Of a stretch of 64,000 nt of DNA, positions 50,701-59,587 are shown one piece after another. The DNA comes from Nocardioides luti (lineage in GTDB: Bacteria > Actinomycetota > Actinomycetes > Propionibacteriales > Nocardioidaceae): the NCBI RefSeq assembly GCF_014212315.1, contig NZ_JACKXE010000002.1, positions 124,001 through 188,000 of the forward strand, read 5' to 3'. Under the pieces are notes generated by a model. That model saw only the letters and a program-made list of their open reading frames with translations. It searched no databases and was not told the origin of the DNA. The translations under genes were made by a program, and so were the position numbers. Every line of letters begins with the position of its first letter. The first letter of the stretch is position 1.

Positions 50701-52285
50701 CGGGCTCGGCGTCCCCGTGCCGCCCGGCACCCCCGATGCCTTCGCCGACCCGGTGGAGGACCCGCTCGCCGACCTCGTCTCGCGCTTCGCCCGCACCCAC
50801 GGCCCGTTCACGACCGACCAGGTCGCCGAGCGGCTCGGGCTGGGTGCCGCGGTCGTCCGGCACACGCTCCAGCGCCTCGCGGCGCAGGGACGGGTGCTCG
50901 ACGGCGAGTTCCGTCCCGCCGGCTCCGGCTCGGAGTGGTGCGACGCCGAGGTGCTCCGCAAGCTGCGCCGCCGCTCGCTGGCCCGGCTCCGCAAGGAGGT
51001 CGAGCCGGTCGACCCGTCCGCCCTCGGCCGCTTCCTGGCCGCCTGGCAGCACGTCGCGGCGGCCGGCACCGGCGGGCGCGGCGGCCTGCGCGGGGTCGAC
51101 GGCGTGCTGAGCGCGATCGACCAGCTCGCCGGCTGCCCGGTGCCCGCCTCCGCGCTCGAGCCACTGATCCTCGCGGCCCGCGTGCGCGACTACGAGCCGT
51201 CGTACCTCGACGAGCTGACGGCGAGCGGCGAGGTCCTCTGGGCCGGCCACGCCGCGCTGCCCGGCGCCGACGGCTGGGTCTCGCTGCACCTCGCCGACCA
51301 GGCCGCGCTGACGCTGCCCGACCCCACCCCTTTCGAACACTCCGAGCTGCACCAGGCGGTCCTCGACGCGCTCGCCCCCGGCGGCGCGTGGTTCTTCCGC
51401 CAGCTCGCGCAGGCCGTGGAGTCGACCGACGACCGGGCGCTGTCCGCCGCGCTGTGGGAGCTCGTCTGGTCGGGGCGCATCAGCAACGACACCCTCACGC
51501 CGCTCCGCGCGCTCACCCGCGCCGGCACCCCGAGCCACCGCAGCAAGCGACCCCCGCCCCGGCTGCGGATGTCGTCGACCACCGGCGCCCGGGGTCGGAT
51601 GCCGGCCCGCACCGGTCCGCCCGAGACCGCGGGCCGGTGGGCGCTGCTGCCCGAGCTCGACACCGACCCCACCCGGCGCGCGCACGCGACCGCCGAGCGC
51701 CTGCTGGACCGCCACGGCGTGGTGATCCGGGGCGCCGTGATGAGCGAGCGCGTGGCGGGCGGCTTCGCCGCCGTCTACAAGGTGCTCTCCGCCTTCGAGG
51801 ACTCCGGCCGCTGCCGGCGCGGCTACTTCGTCGACGGGCTCGGTGCCGCGCAGTTCGGCACGTCCGGTGCGATCGACCGGCTGCGCACGTTCTCGGAGGT
51901 GCCGCCCGACGCCAAGCCCGTCGCCGTCGCGCTGGCCGCGACCGACCCCGCCAACCCGTTCGGGGCGGCCCTGCCCTGGCCGGAGGGCAGCGGCCACCGG
52001 CCCGGCCGCAAGGCCGGCGCGATCGTGGTGCTGGTCGACGGCGACCTCGTGCTGTACGTCGAGCGCGGCGGCCGGACCCTGCTCACGTGGAGCGACGACG
52101 CGGACCGGCTCACCCCGGCCGCGGAGTCGCTCGCCGAGGCGGCCCGCCGGGGCTCGCTGGGCAAGCTGACCGTCGAGAAGGCCGACGGCGAGCAGCTCCT
52201 GGGCTCGGGCGACACCCCGCTGCGCCAGGCGCTGCAGGCCGCCGGCTTCGTCTCCACGCCGAGGGGGCTGCGACTCCGTGCCTGA
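47711..52285 (+). CDS. lhr: ATP-dependent helicase Lhr
   Basis: A 1524-residue Lhr of the long bacterial type, a 3'-5' ATP-dependent helicase that unwinds DNA and RNA-DNA duplexes. Walker A is APTGSGKT (44-51), the DEVH box is in VIVDEVHAVAG, motif VI is QRVGRAGHQ, followed by winged-helix and Lhr-CTD regions. GTG at 47711. At 48650-48686 the gene carries a copy of the palindromic repeat found at 14406-15687, read in frame as GLETVAAQPPRP (about residues 314-325) in the linker between the two RecA-like domains. The 3' end overlaps nei by 8 bases. Helps DNA repair with the neighbouring glycosylase. Confidence 0.95.
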   Translation: MPDVLARFSEPTRTWFAAAFAEPTPAQAGAWEAIGAGRHALVVAPTGSGKTLSAFLWSIDRLLTEPRPDDKTKRCRVLYVSPLKALAVDVERNLRAPLTGIRHTADRLGASVPEVSVGLRSGDTSAADRRKLVTAPPDIMITTPESLFLMLTSQARESLRGVETVIVDEVHAVAGTKRGAHLALTLERLDSLLEKPAQRIGLSATVRPLEEVARFLGGTAPVEIVAPPSAKEWDLEVVVPVEDMTAPDGGAFDEDAEDGARNTSIWPHVEENVVDLIEAHRSTIVFANSRRLAERLTARLNEIATTRAGERAAGLETVAAQPPRPANGSPAEIMAQSGATSGAETVIAKAHHGSVSKEQRGLIEDDLKRGRLPAVVATSSLELGIDMGAVDLVIQIESPPSVASALQRVGRAGHQVGEISRGVLFPKHRGDLAQTAVAVERMRSGSIESLRVPTNPLDVLAQQVVAVTALEAVDADELYALVRRSAPFTQLPRSAYDATLDLLSGRYPSDEFAELRPRIVWDRVTGTLTGRPGAQRLAVTSGGTIPDRGLFGVFLVGGEGPGKRVGELDEEMVYESRVGDIFALGATSWRIQDITHDRVLVTPAPGIPGRLPFWKGDALGRPAELGAAIGAFTRELGALPKDKAEARARENGLDDWAAGNLVTYLHEQLESTNILPSDTTLLVERFRDELGDWRLVVHSPYGTPVHAPWALAINARLRERYGVDGQAVASDDGIVIRIPDTDAEAPGGEVIVFDADEIDDLVTQEVGGSALFAARFRECAARALLLPRRDPGRRSPLWQQRQRAAALLEVASKYPSFPIVLEAVRECLQDVYDLPSLVGLMRRVERREVRVVDVATHAPSPFARSLLFGYVAQFVYEGDSPIAERRAAALSLDQGLLAELLGRAELRELLDPEVLAEVEAELQRLAPDRLARDAEGVADLLRMLGPLSTAEVTARSVVDGDPAAWLQALADVRRVTQVRMGGDERWTAIEDIGRLRDGLGVPVPPGTPDAFADPVEDPLADLVSRFARTHGPFTTDQVAERLGLGAAVVRHTLQRLAAQGRVLDGEFRPAGSGSEWCDAEVLRKLRRRSLARLRKEVEPVDPSALGRFLAAWQHVAAAGTGGRGGLRGVDGVLSAIDQLAGCPVPASALEPLILAARVRDYEPSYLDELTASGEVLWAGHAALPGADGWVSLHLADQAALTLPDPTPFEHSELHQAVLDALAPGGAWFFRQLAQAVESTDDRALSAALWELVWSGRISNDTLTPLRALTRAGTPSHRSKRPPPRLRMSSTTGARGRMPARTGPPETAGRWALLPELDTDPTRRAHATAERLLDRHGVVIRGAVMSERVAGGFAAVYKVLSAFEDSGRCRRGYFVDGLGAAQFGTSGAIDRLRTFSEVPPDAKPVAVALAATDPANPFGAALPWPEGSGHRPGRKAGAIVVLVDGDLVLYVERGGRTLLTWSDDADRLTPAAESLAEAARRGSLGKLTVEKADGEQLLGSGDTPLRQALQAAGFVSTPRGLRLRA
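48650..48686 (+). repeat. REP-like palindrome inside the lhr coding sequence
   Basis: GGTCTCGAGACGGTTGCTGC starts a stretch that continues GCAACCTCCTCGACCGG and matches the array element GGTTTCGAGACGGTTGCTGC...CCTCAACCACC at all but a few positions. The inner hairpin GGTTGC/GCAACC is intact. The reading frame passes through it without a stop. Confidence 0.85.
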
Positions 52286-53093
52286 GGGTGACACCGTCTA
52301 TCGCGCCGGGCGGCTGCTCGACCGCTCGCTCACGGGCCACGAGCTGGTCCGCAGCGACTTCCGCGTTCCGCAGCACGCCACCGCGGACCTCAGCGGCGGC
52401 ACCGTCGTCGGCACCGTCTCCCGCGGCAAGCACCTGCTCACCCGGGTCGACCGCGGCAGCGAGTCCTGGACGCTGCACACCCACCTCAAGATGGAGGGCG
52501 CGTGGCGGGTCCTCGACCACGGCAGGAAGTGGCCGCGCCCGGTCCACCAGGCCCGGGTGGTGCTGCACACGGACACCAAGGTCGCCGTCGGCTTCTCGCT
52601 CGGCATCGTCGAGCTGATCGAGCGGTCCGCCGAGGACGACGTGGTCGGCCACCTCGGCCCCGACCTGCTCGGACCGGACTGGGACGAGGCCGAGGCGCTG
52701 CGCCGGCTGCACGAGCACGACGACCTGCCGATCGGCGAGGTGCTCCTCGACCAGACCCGGCTGGCCGGCATCGGCACGATGTACCGCGCCGAGCTCTGCT
52801 TCATCAGCGGCGTGCACCCGACGCTGCCGGTCGGCGACGTGCCCGACCTGACCCGGCTCGTCCGGCGGGCCAAGCAGATGCTCGAGCTCAACAAGGAGCG
52901 GGCGATCCAGTCGACGACCGGCGACCTGCGCGAGCGCGAGCGGATGTGGGTCTTCCGCCGCGACCGCAGCCCGTGCCGGCGGTGCCGCACCCCGATCGCC
53001 GTCGACATGTTCGGCGTCCCGGGGCGCGAGCGGGCGGCGTACTGGTGCCCGTCCTGCCAGCCCGCACCCGCGGCCCCGGGCCGGACCGGCTAG
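52278..53093 (+). CDS. nei: Endonuclease VIII-like DNA glycosylase
   Basis: A 271-residue Fpg/Nei family enzyme that removes oxidised bases and nicks the abasic site. The mature N-terminus PEGDTVYRAGRLL has the catalytic Pro2 and Glu3 of Nei. The helix-two-turn-helix DQTRLAGIGTMYRAE and a C-terminal zinc finger CRRC...CPSC are present. GTG at 52278 lies inside the end of lhr, so the two repair genes are coupled. The last 4 bases overlap the convergent metalloprotease gene. Confidence 0.93.
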   Translation: MPEGDTVYRAGRLLDRSLTGHELVRSDFRVPQHATADLSGGTVVGTVSRGKHLLTRVDRGSESWTLHTHLKMEGAWRVLDHGRKWPRPVHQARVVLHTDTKVAVGFSLGIVELIERSAEDDVVGHLGPDLLGPDWDEAEALRRLHEHDDLPIGEVLLDQTRLAGIGTMYRAELCFISGVHPTLPVGDVPDLTRLVRRAKQMLELNKERAIQSTTGDLRERERMWVFRRDRSPCRRCRTPIAVDMFGVPGRERAAYWCPSCQPAPAAPGRTG

Positions 53094-56000
53094 AGCAGGC
53101 CCAGCCCCTCGATCCGCACCGGCCGCTTGCTCAGCGCGCGCACGGTCACCTTGCCCGAGCGGGGCGCACCGAACGTCGCGACCCGGACCAGCACCTTCAC
53201 GTGCCGCTGCGCCGAGGCCAGCGAGACGGTCCCGACCCGCTTCCCGGCGACCAGGACCGCGACCCGGCCGAGCCCGGGACCGGTGGAGACGACGAGCGCC
53301 ACGTCGGTGAAGCGCTTGCCCTTCAGCGAGACCTGCGCGCCCTTCGAGGTCGCCTCGAGGTAGCCGTGGTGGTAGCTCTTCGGGCTCCGGTGCCGCGTCC
53401 AGTCCCGCGGGGAGCGGCCCAGCGCCGAGGTGTCGTACGGCGTCGCGAACACGCGCCGGGCCGGGCTCGGGTCCAGGTTGCCGGCCGCGTCCCGCGCCGC
53501 CACCGTCACGACGTGGCGGCCGGCCGACAGCCCGGTGACCCGGACGCGGTCGCCGGAGCAGGCGACGACGGCGCCGTCGAGCGCACAGCGGAAGGTGGTG
53601 CCGGCCTCGCTGGCCCGGAACCGGACCGTCGCCGTGCGGGCGAGCGAGAAGCTGCCCGGACCGGCGGTGATCTCGGTGTCGGGGGCGGTGGTGTCGGCGG
53701 CGCCCCGGTGGATCGTCACGTCGGCGTCGTCGGCCGGGTCGTTGCGGGTGTAGCTGCCGCCGACCACGCTGCCGACGGAGTACGTCGTCGTGTCGTCGTC
53801 CCCGACGGCGAGGTCCGCGGTGCAGGTCGCGACGCCACCGGCGTCGGCGCCCGCGGTGCACAGCTCACCCCCGGTCGCGCGGTCGACGAACGTGACCGTC
53901 GCCTGGGAGACGTCGCCCGCCTCGGGGCTCGTGTCGCTGACGGTGGCCCGCAGCGCGACCGTCGCCGTCGGGTCCGAGGCGTCGTCGGTGGTCGCCGAGG
54001 TGGGGCCGGTGTAGGCCACGCCAGCGGCGTCCGGGGTGACGGTCGTGGTGAAGTCGTCGGTCGCGGTCGCTCCCCCGGCGCCCGGCTCGGACACGCTGAG
54101 CGTGCCGACGTGGCTGCCGGGCGGCGCGAGGACCGGACCGCTGATCGTGAAGGTCGCCGTGCCCGGACGGACGCCGTCCGCCGACGCCGACGTGCGGGTG
54201 ACCGTCAGGCCGGCGACGCCGCTGAGGGTGCCGGTCAGCTGGTCGCCGTCGACGCTGGCCGAGGTCGCGTCGACCGTGACCGGCGCGGCGAAGGGGTGGC
54301 TGTACTGCGCCGACTGGTCCGGCACGTCGCCGAGCGACATGGTCGAGGCGATGGAGAAGTCGGCGTCGTTGACGTCGAAGAAGTAGTTGTCGACGGCCTC
54401 GACGCGGATCCGCGCGTGGCTCGTGCTCACCTGCGGCAGCGTGACCGCCTCGGACCCGTCGTTGGCCGTCGCGGCCACGAGCTCGCGGGGGTAGGTCTGG
54501 CCGCCGTCGGTCGACAGCAGGATCCGCACCTGCGGCGCCAGGCCCGCCGCCGCGGTGCCGTTGACGGCCCACGTCACGGTCTCGGGCGTCCCGCCCTGCG
54601 CCGGCTGCCCGGCGGTGGGACGCGACGTCACGAGGAACGGTCCGGCGCTCGGGGAGGTCGTCAGCACGACGTCGTCGTGCGCGGTGCCGCCACCGGTCGG
54701 GAAGCCGTCGCGCGCGGTCAGCCGGAAGTGCATCGCACCGCCCGTGACCGAGTTGCCGTAGCTCGAGGTGGGGAGGAACTCCGAGTAGCAGTCCACGGTG
54801 GCGGCCGGCACCTCGGCCGAGGTGTCGGCGGGGGCGGCGGGGCAGGTCCCGCTGGCGGCGTTGGTGTTGCCGGCCAGCACCTGGGTCAGGTCGGGGAAGG
54901 TCCGGCTGGTGGTGCCGTCGGCGAGGTTCTCCCCCGGCGAGGGCGAGACCAGCGCGTCGTCGTCGGAGACCTGCGCGGCGGTGCCGAAGACCCGGAAGAG
55001 CGGGCCGTCGGTCTTGGTGTTGCTGACAAGGGCGGTGCCGCCCGCGACGGAGACGCTGCCGGTGTCGTTCTGCTCCCACAGGTAGGTCAGCGCGTCGCCG
55101 TCCTCGTCCGCGCCCGACCCGGTCAGCGTGAACGGCGTCCGGATCGGGAGGGTGCGGTCCGCGGGTGCGGTGACGGTGGGCGCGTGGTTGCCGGTCGCGT
55201 TGACGGTACCGCCGTTGGTGCGCGGCCCGCCCTGGACCTGCACGCCGACGAAGCCCGTCACCCCGCCCGTGACCGCACCGATGCCGAGCCGCGACAGGTC
55301 GGTGTTCCGGCAGCCGGTCCCGGTGTTGAAGGTCGCCTCGAAGCCGTCGTCGCTGAGCTGGGGGCTGTCGGAGTCGTAGCCGCTGAGCACCGGACGGCAG
55401 CCGGTCAGCTGGAAGATCTGCGAGGACACGTTGAGGGCGGTGTACGTCGTGGTGCCGCGCACCACGGTCACCGGCGCGTGCCCGGGGTAGGTGAGCTGGA
55501 ACGAGTCGCCGTCGGTGTCGAAGCCGGCGAGCGCGACCGTCTGCGACTCGCTGCTGGTGCCCGGTGCCGCGGCCGCGGTGGTGCTGATCTCGTCGATGCT
55601 GCGCTGGGAGAAGTAGGGGTCGGTGTGTCGCTGCAGGTCGTCCTGCCCGCAGATACCGGCGTACGCCATCACCGAGGAGCCCGACCCGGGCTCGACCGAC
55701 GTGCCGCCGTTGCGGTTGAGCGACGAGCAGTTGACCTGGGTCCCGTTGAAGGTGTGGTTGCCGCCGAACTGGTGGCCCATCTCGTGCGCGACGTAGTCGA
55801 TCGCGTAGAAGTCGCCCTTCGGGAACGGCAGCCCCGTGCAGCCGTCGGCCTTGCTCGGCCCGCCGACGACGCCGAGGCCGGCGATCCCGCCGCCGTTGAC
55901 GCCCAGGCCGATGTGGCCGATGTCGAAGGTGTCCGCGCCGACCAGCTGCCCGAGCACGAACTCGTTGCGGTCCAGGGTGCCGCCGCCGCAGGAGGCGAGG

Positions 56001-56878
56001 TCGTCCGCCGTGAAGCAGGCGCTCGCGCCGCACGGGCCGTCGGGCCCGGTCGCCTTCGCGTCGGTGTCGAGGTTGAGGCGGTCGGTGCCGTCGATCAGGA
56101 CCAGCTTGATCGCGAGGTCGTCGTTGTAGACCTGGTTGACGCGGTTCATCAGCGTCGCCTTCTCGGCCAGCACGTTCGCGCTGCCGAAGTAGGCGGCGTA
56201 CGTCGGATCCGTCAGGAACGCGAGCCGGTAGGTCCGCCGCTGGACCTCGGCGGTCCGCTGCGCGGTCGGCGCCGCGGGAGCGGCCGCGAGCGCCGCGGCC
56301 GTGTCGGCCGCGTCGCGCTCGACGAAGGTGCCCTCCGGCTGGCGCAGGGCGGCGCCGTAGTAGCTCAGGTGCGTGGTCGCGCCGCGCTGGTCGTACGCCG
56401 GGTCGACGTACCACGCCCGGTCGCCGCCGGGACCGCGCACGGAGGCGTGGAAGCCGGACGGCGTGACGTCCAGGCGGATCGTCCGGGTCGGGTCATCGAC
56501 GCCGCGGCCGGCGTAGGTGCGGATCTCGGGGTGCCGGGCCTGCAGGCCGGGCTCCATGACCGAGTCCTCCTGCACCCGGAAGCGCACCAGGTCCCCGCTC
56601 GGGTCGGGCACGCGGAGCGTGGCGGGGGCCGCGGCCCGCGCCCCGGCGAGCGTCGCCCGCACCCCCGCGAGGTCGAGGTGGTAGGCGGCGTACGCCGTCG
56701 GGGTGACCCGGGTCCGGACGCCGCGCGGGGCGTCACCGACCGTGAAGCCGCTCAGCGGCGTGAACAGGTCCGAGCCGCCGGGTGCGGCGGCGCGGGCCGG
56801 CGCGGTGAGGGCCGTCGGCAGCAGCACGGCGGCGACGGCGAGGACGACCAGGACGACGAACGACCGCAGCGACGACAT
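53090..56878 (-). CDS. Large secreted reprolysin-like metalloprotease
   Basis: A 1262-residue exported zinc protease. Signal peptide 1-31 (ends ARA-A). The catalytic motif HEMGHQFGGNH has ligands His365, His369 and His375 and base Glu366; the Met-turn is SVMAYAG. Fold type is metzincin, M12B-like (reprolysin). The C-terminal two thirds are PKD, Ig-like and fibronectin-like modules (TGSGADEDGDALTYLW, ADTTAPDTEITAGPG). It lacks an LPXTG anchor, so it is probably released. ATG at 56878. The gene lies 18 bases downstream of clgR in the same direction. A scavenging protease is likely. Confidence 0.9.
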   Translation of the reverse strand: MSSLRSFVVLVVLAVAAVLLPTALTAPARAAAPGGSDLFTPLSGFTVGDAPRGVRTRVTPTAYAAYHLDLAGVRATLAGARAAAPATLRVPDPSGDLVRFRVQEDSVMEPGLQARHPEIRTYAGRGVDDPTRTIRLDVTPSGFHASVRGPGGDRAWYVDPAYDQRGATTHLSYYGAALRQPEGTFVERDAADTAAALAAAPAAPTAQRTAEVQRRTYRLAFLTDPTYAAYFGSANVLAEKATLMNRVNQVYNDDLAIKLVLIDGTDRLNLDTDAKATGPDGPCGASACFTADDLASCGGGTLDRNEFVLGQLVGADTFDIGHIGLGVNGGGIAGLGVVGGPSKADGCTGLPFPKGDFYAIDYVAHEMGHQFGGNHTFNGTQVNCSSLNRNGGTSVEPGSGSSVMAYAGICGQDDLQRHTDPYFSQRSIDEISTTAAAAPGTSSESQTVALAGFDTDGDSFQLTYPGHAPVTVVRGTTTYTALNVSSQIFQLTGCRPVLSGYDSDSPQLSDDGFEATFNTGTGCRNTDLSRLGIGAVTGGVTGFVGVQVQGGPRTNGGTVNATGNHAPTVTAPADRTLPIRTPFTLTGSGADEDGDALTYLWEQNDTGSVSVAGGTALVSNTKTDGPLFRVFGTAAQVSDDDALVSPSPGENLADGTTSRTFPDLTQVLAGNTNAASGTCPAAPADTSAEVPAATVDCYSEFLPTSSYGNSVTGGAMHFRLTARDGFPTGGGTAHDDVVLTTSPSAGPFLVTSRPTAGQPAQGGTPETVTWAVNGTAAAGLAPQVRILLSTDGGQTYPRELVAATANDGSEAVTLPQVSTSHARIRVEAVDNYFFDVNDADFSIASTMSLGDVPDQSAQYSHPFAAPVTVDATSASVDGDQLTGTLSGVAGLTVTRTSASADGVRPGTATFTISGPVLAPPGSHVGTLSVSEPGAGGATATDDFTTTVTPDAAGVAYTGPTSATTDDASDPTATVALRATVSDTSPEAGDVSQATVTFVDRATGGELCTAGADAGGVATCTADLAVGDDDTTTYSVGSVVGGSYTRNDPADDADVTIHRGAADTTAPDTEITAGPGSFSLARTATVRFRASEAGTTFRCALDGAVVACSGDRVRVTGLSAGRHVVTVAARDAAGNLDPSPARRVFATPYDTSALGRSPRDWTRHRSPKSYHHGYLEATSKGAQVSLKGKRFTDVALVVSTGPGLGRVAVLVAGKRVGTVSLASAQRHVKVLVRVATFGAPRSGKVTVRALSKRPVRIEGLGLL

Positions 56879-56896
56879 GGCCGCAGTGTGTCAGGA

Positions 56897-57214
56897 TCAG
56901 GCGGCCGAGGCGACCACGTCGCCACCACGGGCGGCGCGGGAGGTGACGCTGATCGGCGTCGCCACGAGGGCCGCGGCGGCCTCCTCGACGGCGATCGCGT
57001 CGGAGACCTCGCGCAGCACGTCGGAGAGCGGCACGTCGAGCGCCGAGCACAGCGAGGCGAGCAGCTCCGAGGACGCTTCCTTCTGGCCGCGCTCGATCTC
57101 GGAGATGTAGCCCAGGCTGACCCGGGCCTCGGCGGAGACCTCGCGCAGCGTCATGCCGCGCTGCATCCGCTGGTCGCGGAGGACGTCGCCGAGCAGCCGC
57201 CTGAACAGCACCAT
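56897..57214 (-). CDS. clgR: XRE-family transcriptional regulator ClgR-like
   Basis: A 105-residue HTH protein. LGDVLRDQRMQRGMTLREVSAEARVSLGYISEIERGQKEAS (about 7-48) is a classic Cro/C1 HTH; the C-terminus ends in VVASAA, a hydrophobic, Ala-rich degron-like tail as in ClgR, which Clp protease degrades. ClgR activates clp protease and related stress genes in actinobacteria. ATG at 57214. Its place just downstream of cinA, as in many actinobacteria, supports the identity. Confidence 0.87.
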   Translation of the reverse strand: MVLFRRLLGDVLRDQRMQRGMTLREVSAEARVSLGYISEIERGQKEASSELLASLCSALDVPLSDVLREVSDAIAVEEAAAALVATPISVTSRAARGGDVVASAA

Positions 57215-57258
57215 GCGCGTCTCCCTCCGAGGTCTCACCTGCTACGTGGAGCCCAACG

Positions 57259-57744
57259 CTACCCGAGAGGGGTTTCTTCCCTCACGAGGATCGCGGCAAG
57301 GAGGGTCACGGCTTCGACACAGGTCCGCTCCTGGATCGCCTCGCGGGACCCGCTGAGCTCCAGCGCCGCCGTCTCCACGCCTCGCGGACCGGCCACCGCG
57401 ACGTGGACGGTGCCCGGCGGATGGCCCTCCTGCCGGTCTGGTCCAGCGACGCCGGTCGTGCTCAGGGCGTAGGTCGCTCCCGTCAGCCGCCGCACGCCCT
57501 CCGCCATCGCCCGGGCGCAGGGCGCCGACACCACGCCGTGCTCGGCCACCAGCTCCTCGGGCACCCCGAGGAGCGAGACCTTGAGCTCGGTCGCGTAGGT
57601 GACCACGCCGCCGACGTACGTCGCCGACGCGCCCGGCACGCCGGTCAGCAGCGCCGCGAGGCGACCGCCGGTCAGGGACTCCGCGGTCGCCACGCTCGCG
57701 GCGCGCTCGCGGAGCAGGGCGTGCAGCCGGTCCGCGGAGGTCAT
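57259..57744 (-). CDS. pncC: CinA C-terminal domain protein (NMN amidase-like)
   Basis: A 161-residue protein equal to the C-terminal domain of CinA, i.e. PncC, which deamidates nicotinamide mononucleotide in NAD recycling. ATAESLTGGRLAALLTGVPGAS (19-40), GGVVTYA, VSAPCARAMAEGVRRL and TTGVAGPDRQEGHPPGTVHVA are the family motifs. ATG at 57744. It lies between the GH15 gene (divergent) and clgR, 44 bases upstream of the latter. Confidence 0.9.
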   Translation of the reverse strand: MTSADRLHALLRERAASVATAESLTGGRLAALLTGVPGASATYVGGVVTYATELKVSLLGVPEELVAEHGVVSAPCARAMAEGVRRLTGATYALSTTGVAGPDRQEGHPPGTVHVAVAGPRGVETAALELSGSREAIQERTCVEAVTLLAAILVREETPLG

Positions 57745-57778
57745 GCGCCGATGCTAGGCGGGTCAGTAGCCTCACCGC

Positions 57779-59587
57779 ATGGCCCTGCCCATCGAGGACT
57801 ACGCGCTCATCGGCGACCGACGCACCGCCGCCCTCGTCGGGCTCGACGGCTCCATCGACTGGCTCTGCCTGCCGCGCTTCGACGCGTCGGCCTGCTTCGC
57901 CGCGATCCTCGGCACCGAGGACCACGGGCACTGGCAGTTTCGGCCCGACGGGGACTACGAGGTCAGCCGGCGCTACCTCGGCGCGTCCGCGGTGCTCGAG
58001 ACTACCTTCACCACCGCCGACGGCGTCGTCACGCTCACCGACCTGATGCCGCGCGGGGACGGCCGGGCCGACGTCGTACGCCGCATCCGCGGGGTGAGCG
58101 GCACCGTGCACCTGCGCCACGAGTGGATGGTCCGCCTCGACTACGGCAAGGTCCGCCCCTGGGTGCGTCGCCAGACGATCGGCGGCGAGAAGGTGATCAC
58201 CGCGATCGGCGGGCCCGACAAGCTGATCCTCCGCGGGCCGCGGCTGCCGGTGGCGACCGACCACCGGCACAACGACGACTTCGACGTCCACGAGGGCGAC
58301 GAGCTCGTCTTCTCGACGACCTGGGTCCCCTCGCACGTCGAGCTCCACGACCTCGGCGACCTCGACGACCGGGTCCGCGTCTCGATCGACGAGGACGAGG
58401 AGTGGGCCGCGCGCTGCCGCGACGACCTCCCCCACCTCGACGTCGTGCGCCGATCGCTGCTGACCCTGCGGATGCTGACCCACGAGGCGACCGGCGGCAT
58501 CGTGGCGGCGCCGACCACCTCGCTGCCGGAGGAGTTCGGCGGCGAGCGCAACTGGGACTACCGCTACTGCTGGCTGCGGGACGCGGCCCTGACCCTCAGC
58601 GCCCTGGTCGGCTCGGGCTACACCGAGGAGGCCCGGCTGTGGCGCAGCTGGCTGCTCCGCGCGGTCGCCGGCGACCCCGACGACCTCCAGATCATGTACG
58701 CCGTCGACGGCGCGCGCCGGCTGCCCGAGATCACCCTCGAGCACCTCCCGGGCTACGAGGGCTCGGCGCCCGTGCGGATCGGCAACGGGGCGGTCGACCA
58801 GCGGCAGTCCGACGTGCTGGGCGAGGTGATGATCGCGCTCGAGCACACCCGGCAGGCGGTCGGCCACTCCGACGACAACGCCTGGGCGCTCCAGCGAGCA
58901 CTGGTCGACACGCTCGTGTCGAGCTGGCGGGAGCCGGACAACGGGCTCTGGGAGATCCGGGGCGAGCCGCAGCGCTTCACGCACTCCCGCGCCATGGTCT
59001 GGGCGGCGTTCGACCGCGCGGTCCGCGCCGTCGAGGAGTTCGACCTGCCCGGGCCGGTCGCGGAGTGGCGCCGGGTGCGCGACGAGGTGCGCGAGGAGGT
59101 GCTGAGCAAGGGGTTCGACGAGGAGCGGAACACCTTCACCCAGCACTACGACACCACCGAGGTCGACGCCTCGCTGCTGGTGCTCGCGCAGATCGGCCTG
59201 ATCGCGCCGGACGACCCCCGGATGCTCGGGACCATCGCCGCCGTCGAGACCGACCTCCTCCACGAGGGCCTGGTCCGGCGCTACCGCACGAGCTCGGGCG
59301 TCGACGGGCTGGCCGGCGAGGAGCACCCGTTCCTCGCGTGCTCGTTCTGGCTGGTGACGGCGTACGCCGCGGCCGGCCGGCTCGACGACGCGCACGCGCT
59401 GTTCGACCGGCTGGTCGGGCTCGTGAACGACGTGGGCCTGCTGTCGGAGGAGTACGACCCCGTCGTCGGCCGGATGGCCGGCAACTTCCCGCAGGCGTTC
59501 AGCCACCTGGCCCTGGTGCAGGCGGCGATCCACCTCGCCGACGCGCAGGGCGCCGGCGAGGTGGATCGGGCACCTACTTCTTCGTGA
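57779..59587 (+). CDS. Glycoside hydrolase family 15 protein
   Basis: A 602-residue GH15 enzyme. The N-terminal super-beta domain has IEDYALIGDRRTAALVG and GSIDWLCLPRFDAS; the (alpha/alpha)6 domain has NWDYRYCWLRDAALTL, GEVMIALEHTRQ and FLACSFWLVTAYA. Members of this cytoplasmic actinobacterial group are trehalases or glucoamylase-like; trehalose hydrolysis is the commonest finding. No signal peptide. ATG at 57779. Its 3' end overlaps the convergent nuclease gene by 14 bases. Confidence 0.9.
   Translation: MALPIEDYALIGDRRTAALVGLDGSIDWLCLPRFDASACFAAILGTEDHGHWQFRPDGDYEVSRRYLGASAVLETTFTTADGVVTLTDLMPRGDGRADVVRRIRGVSGTVHLRHEWMVRLDYGKVRPWVRRQTIGGEKVITAIGGPDKLILRGPRLPVATDHRHNDDFDVHEGDELVFSTTWVPSHVELHDLGDLDDRVRVSIDEDEEWAARCRDDLPHLDVVRRSLLTLRMLTHEATGGIVAAPTTSLPEEFGGERNWDYRYCWLRDAALTLSALVGSGYTEEARLWRSWLLRAVAGDPDDLQIMYAVDGARRLPEITLEHLPGYEGSAPVRIGNGAVDQRQSDVLGEVMIALEHTRQAVGHSDDNAWALQRALVDTLVSSWREPDNGLWEIRGEPQRFTHSRAMVWAAFDRAVRAVEEFDLPGPVAEWRRVRDEVREEVLSKGFDEERNTFTQHYDTTEVDASLLVLAQIGLIAPDDPRMLGTIAAVETDLLHEGLVRRYRTSSGVDGLAGEEHPFLACSFWLVTAYAAAGRLDDAHALFDRLVGLVNDVGLLSEEYDPVVGRMAGNFPQAFSHLALVQAAIHLADAQGAGEVDRAPTSS

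Noticed and set aside
47951..52294. A 1447-codon open frame opposite lhr
   Set aside because: Shadow frame; the plus strand encodes an unmistakable Lhr helicase over the whole length.
52502..57472. A 1656-codon open frame on the plus strand
   Set aside because: It is the antisense shadow of the metalloprotease, clgR and neighbours in high-G+C DNA; the product is low-complexity Arg/Gly-rich with no domain, while the minus strand has clear families.
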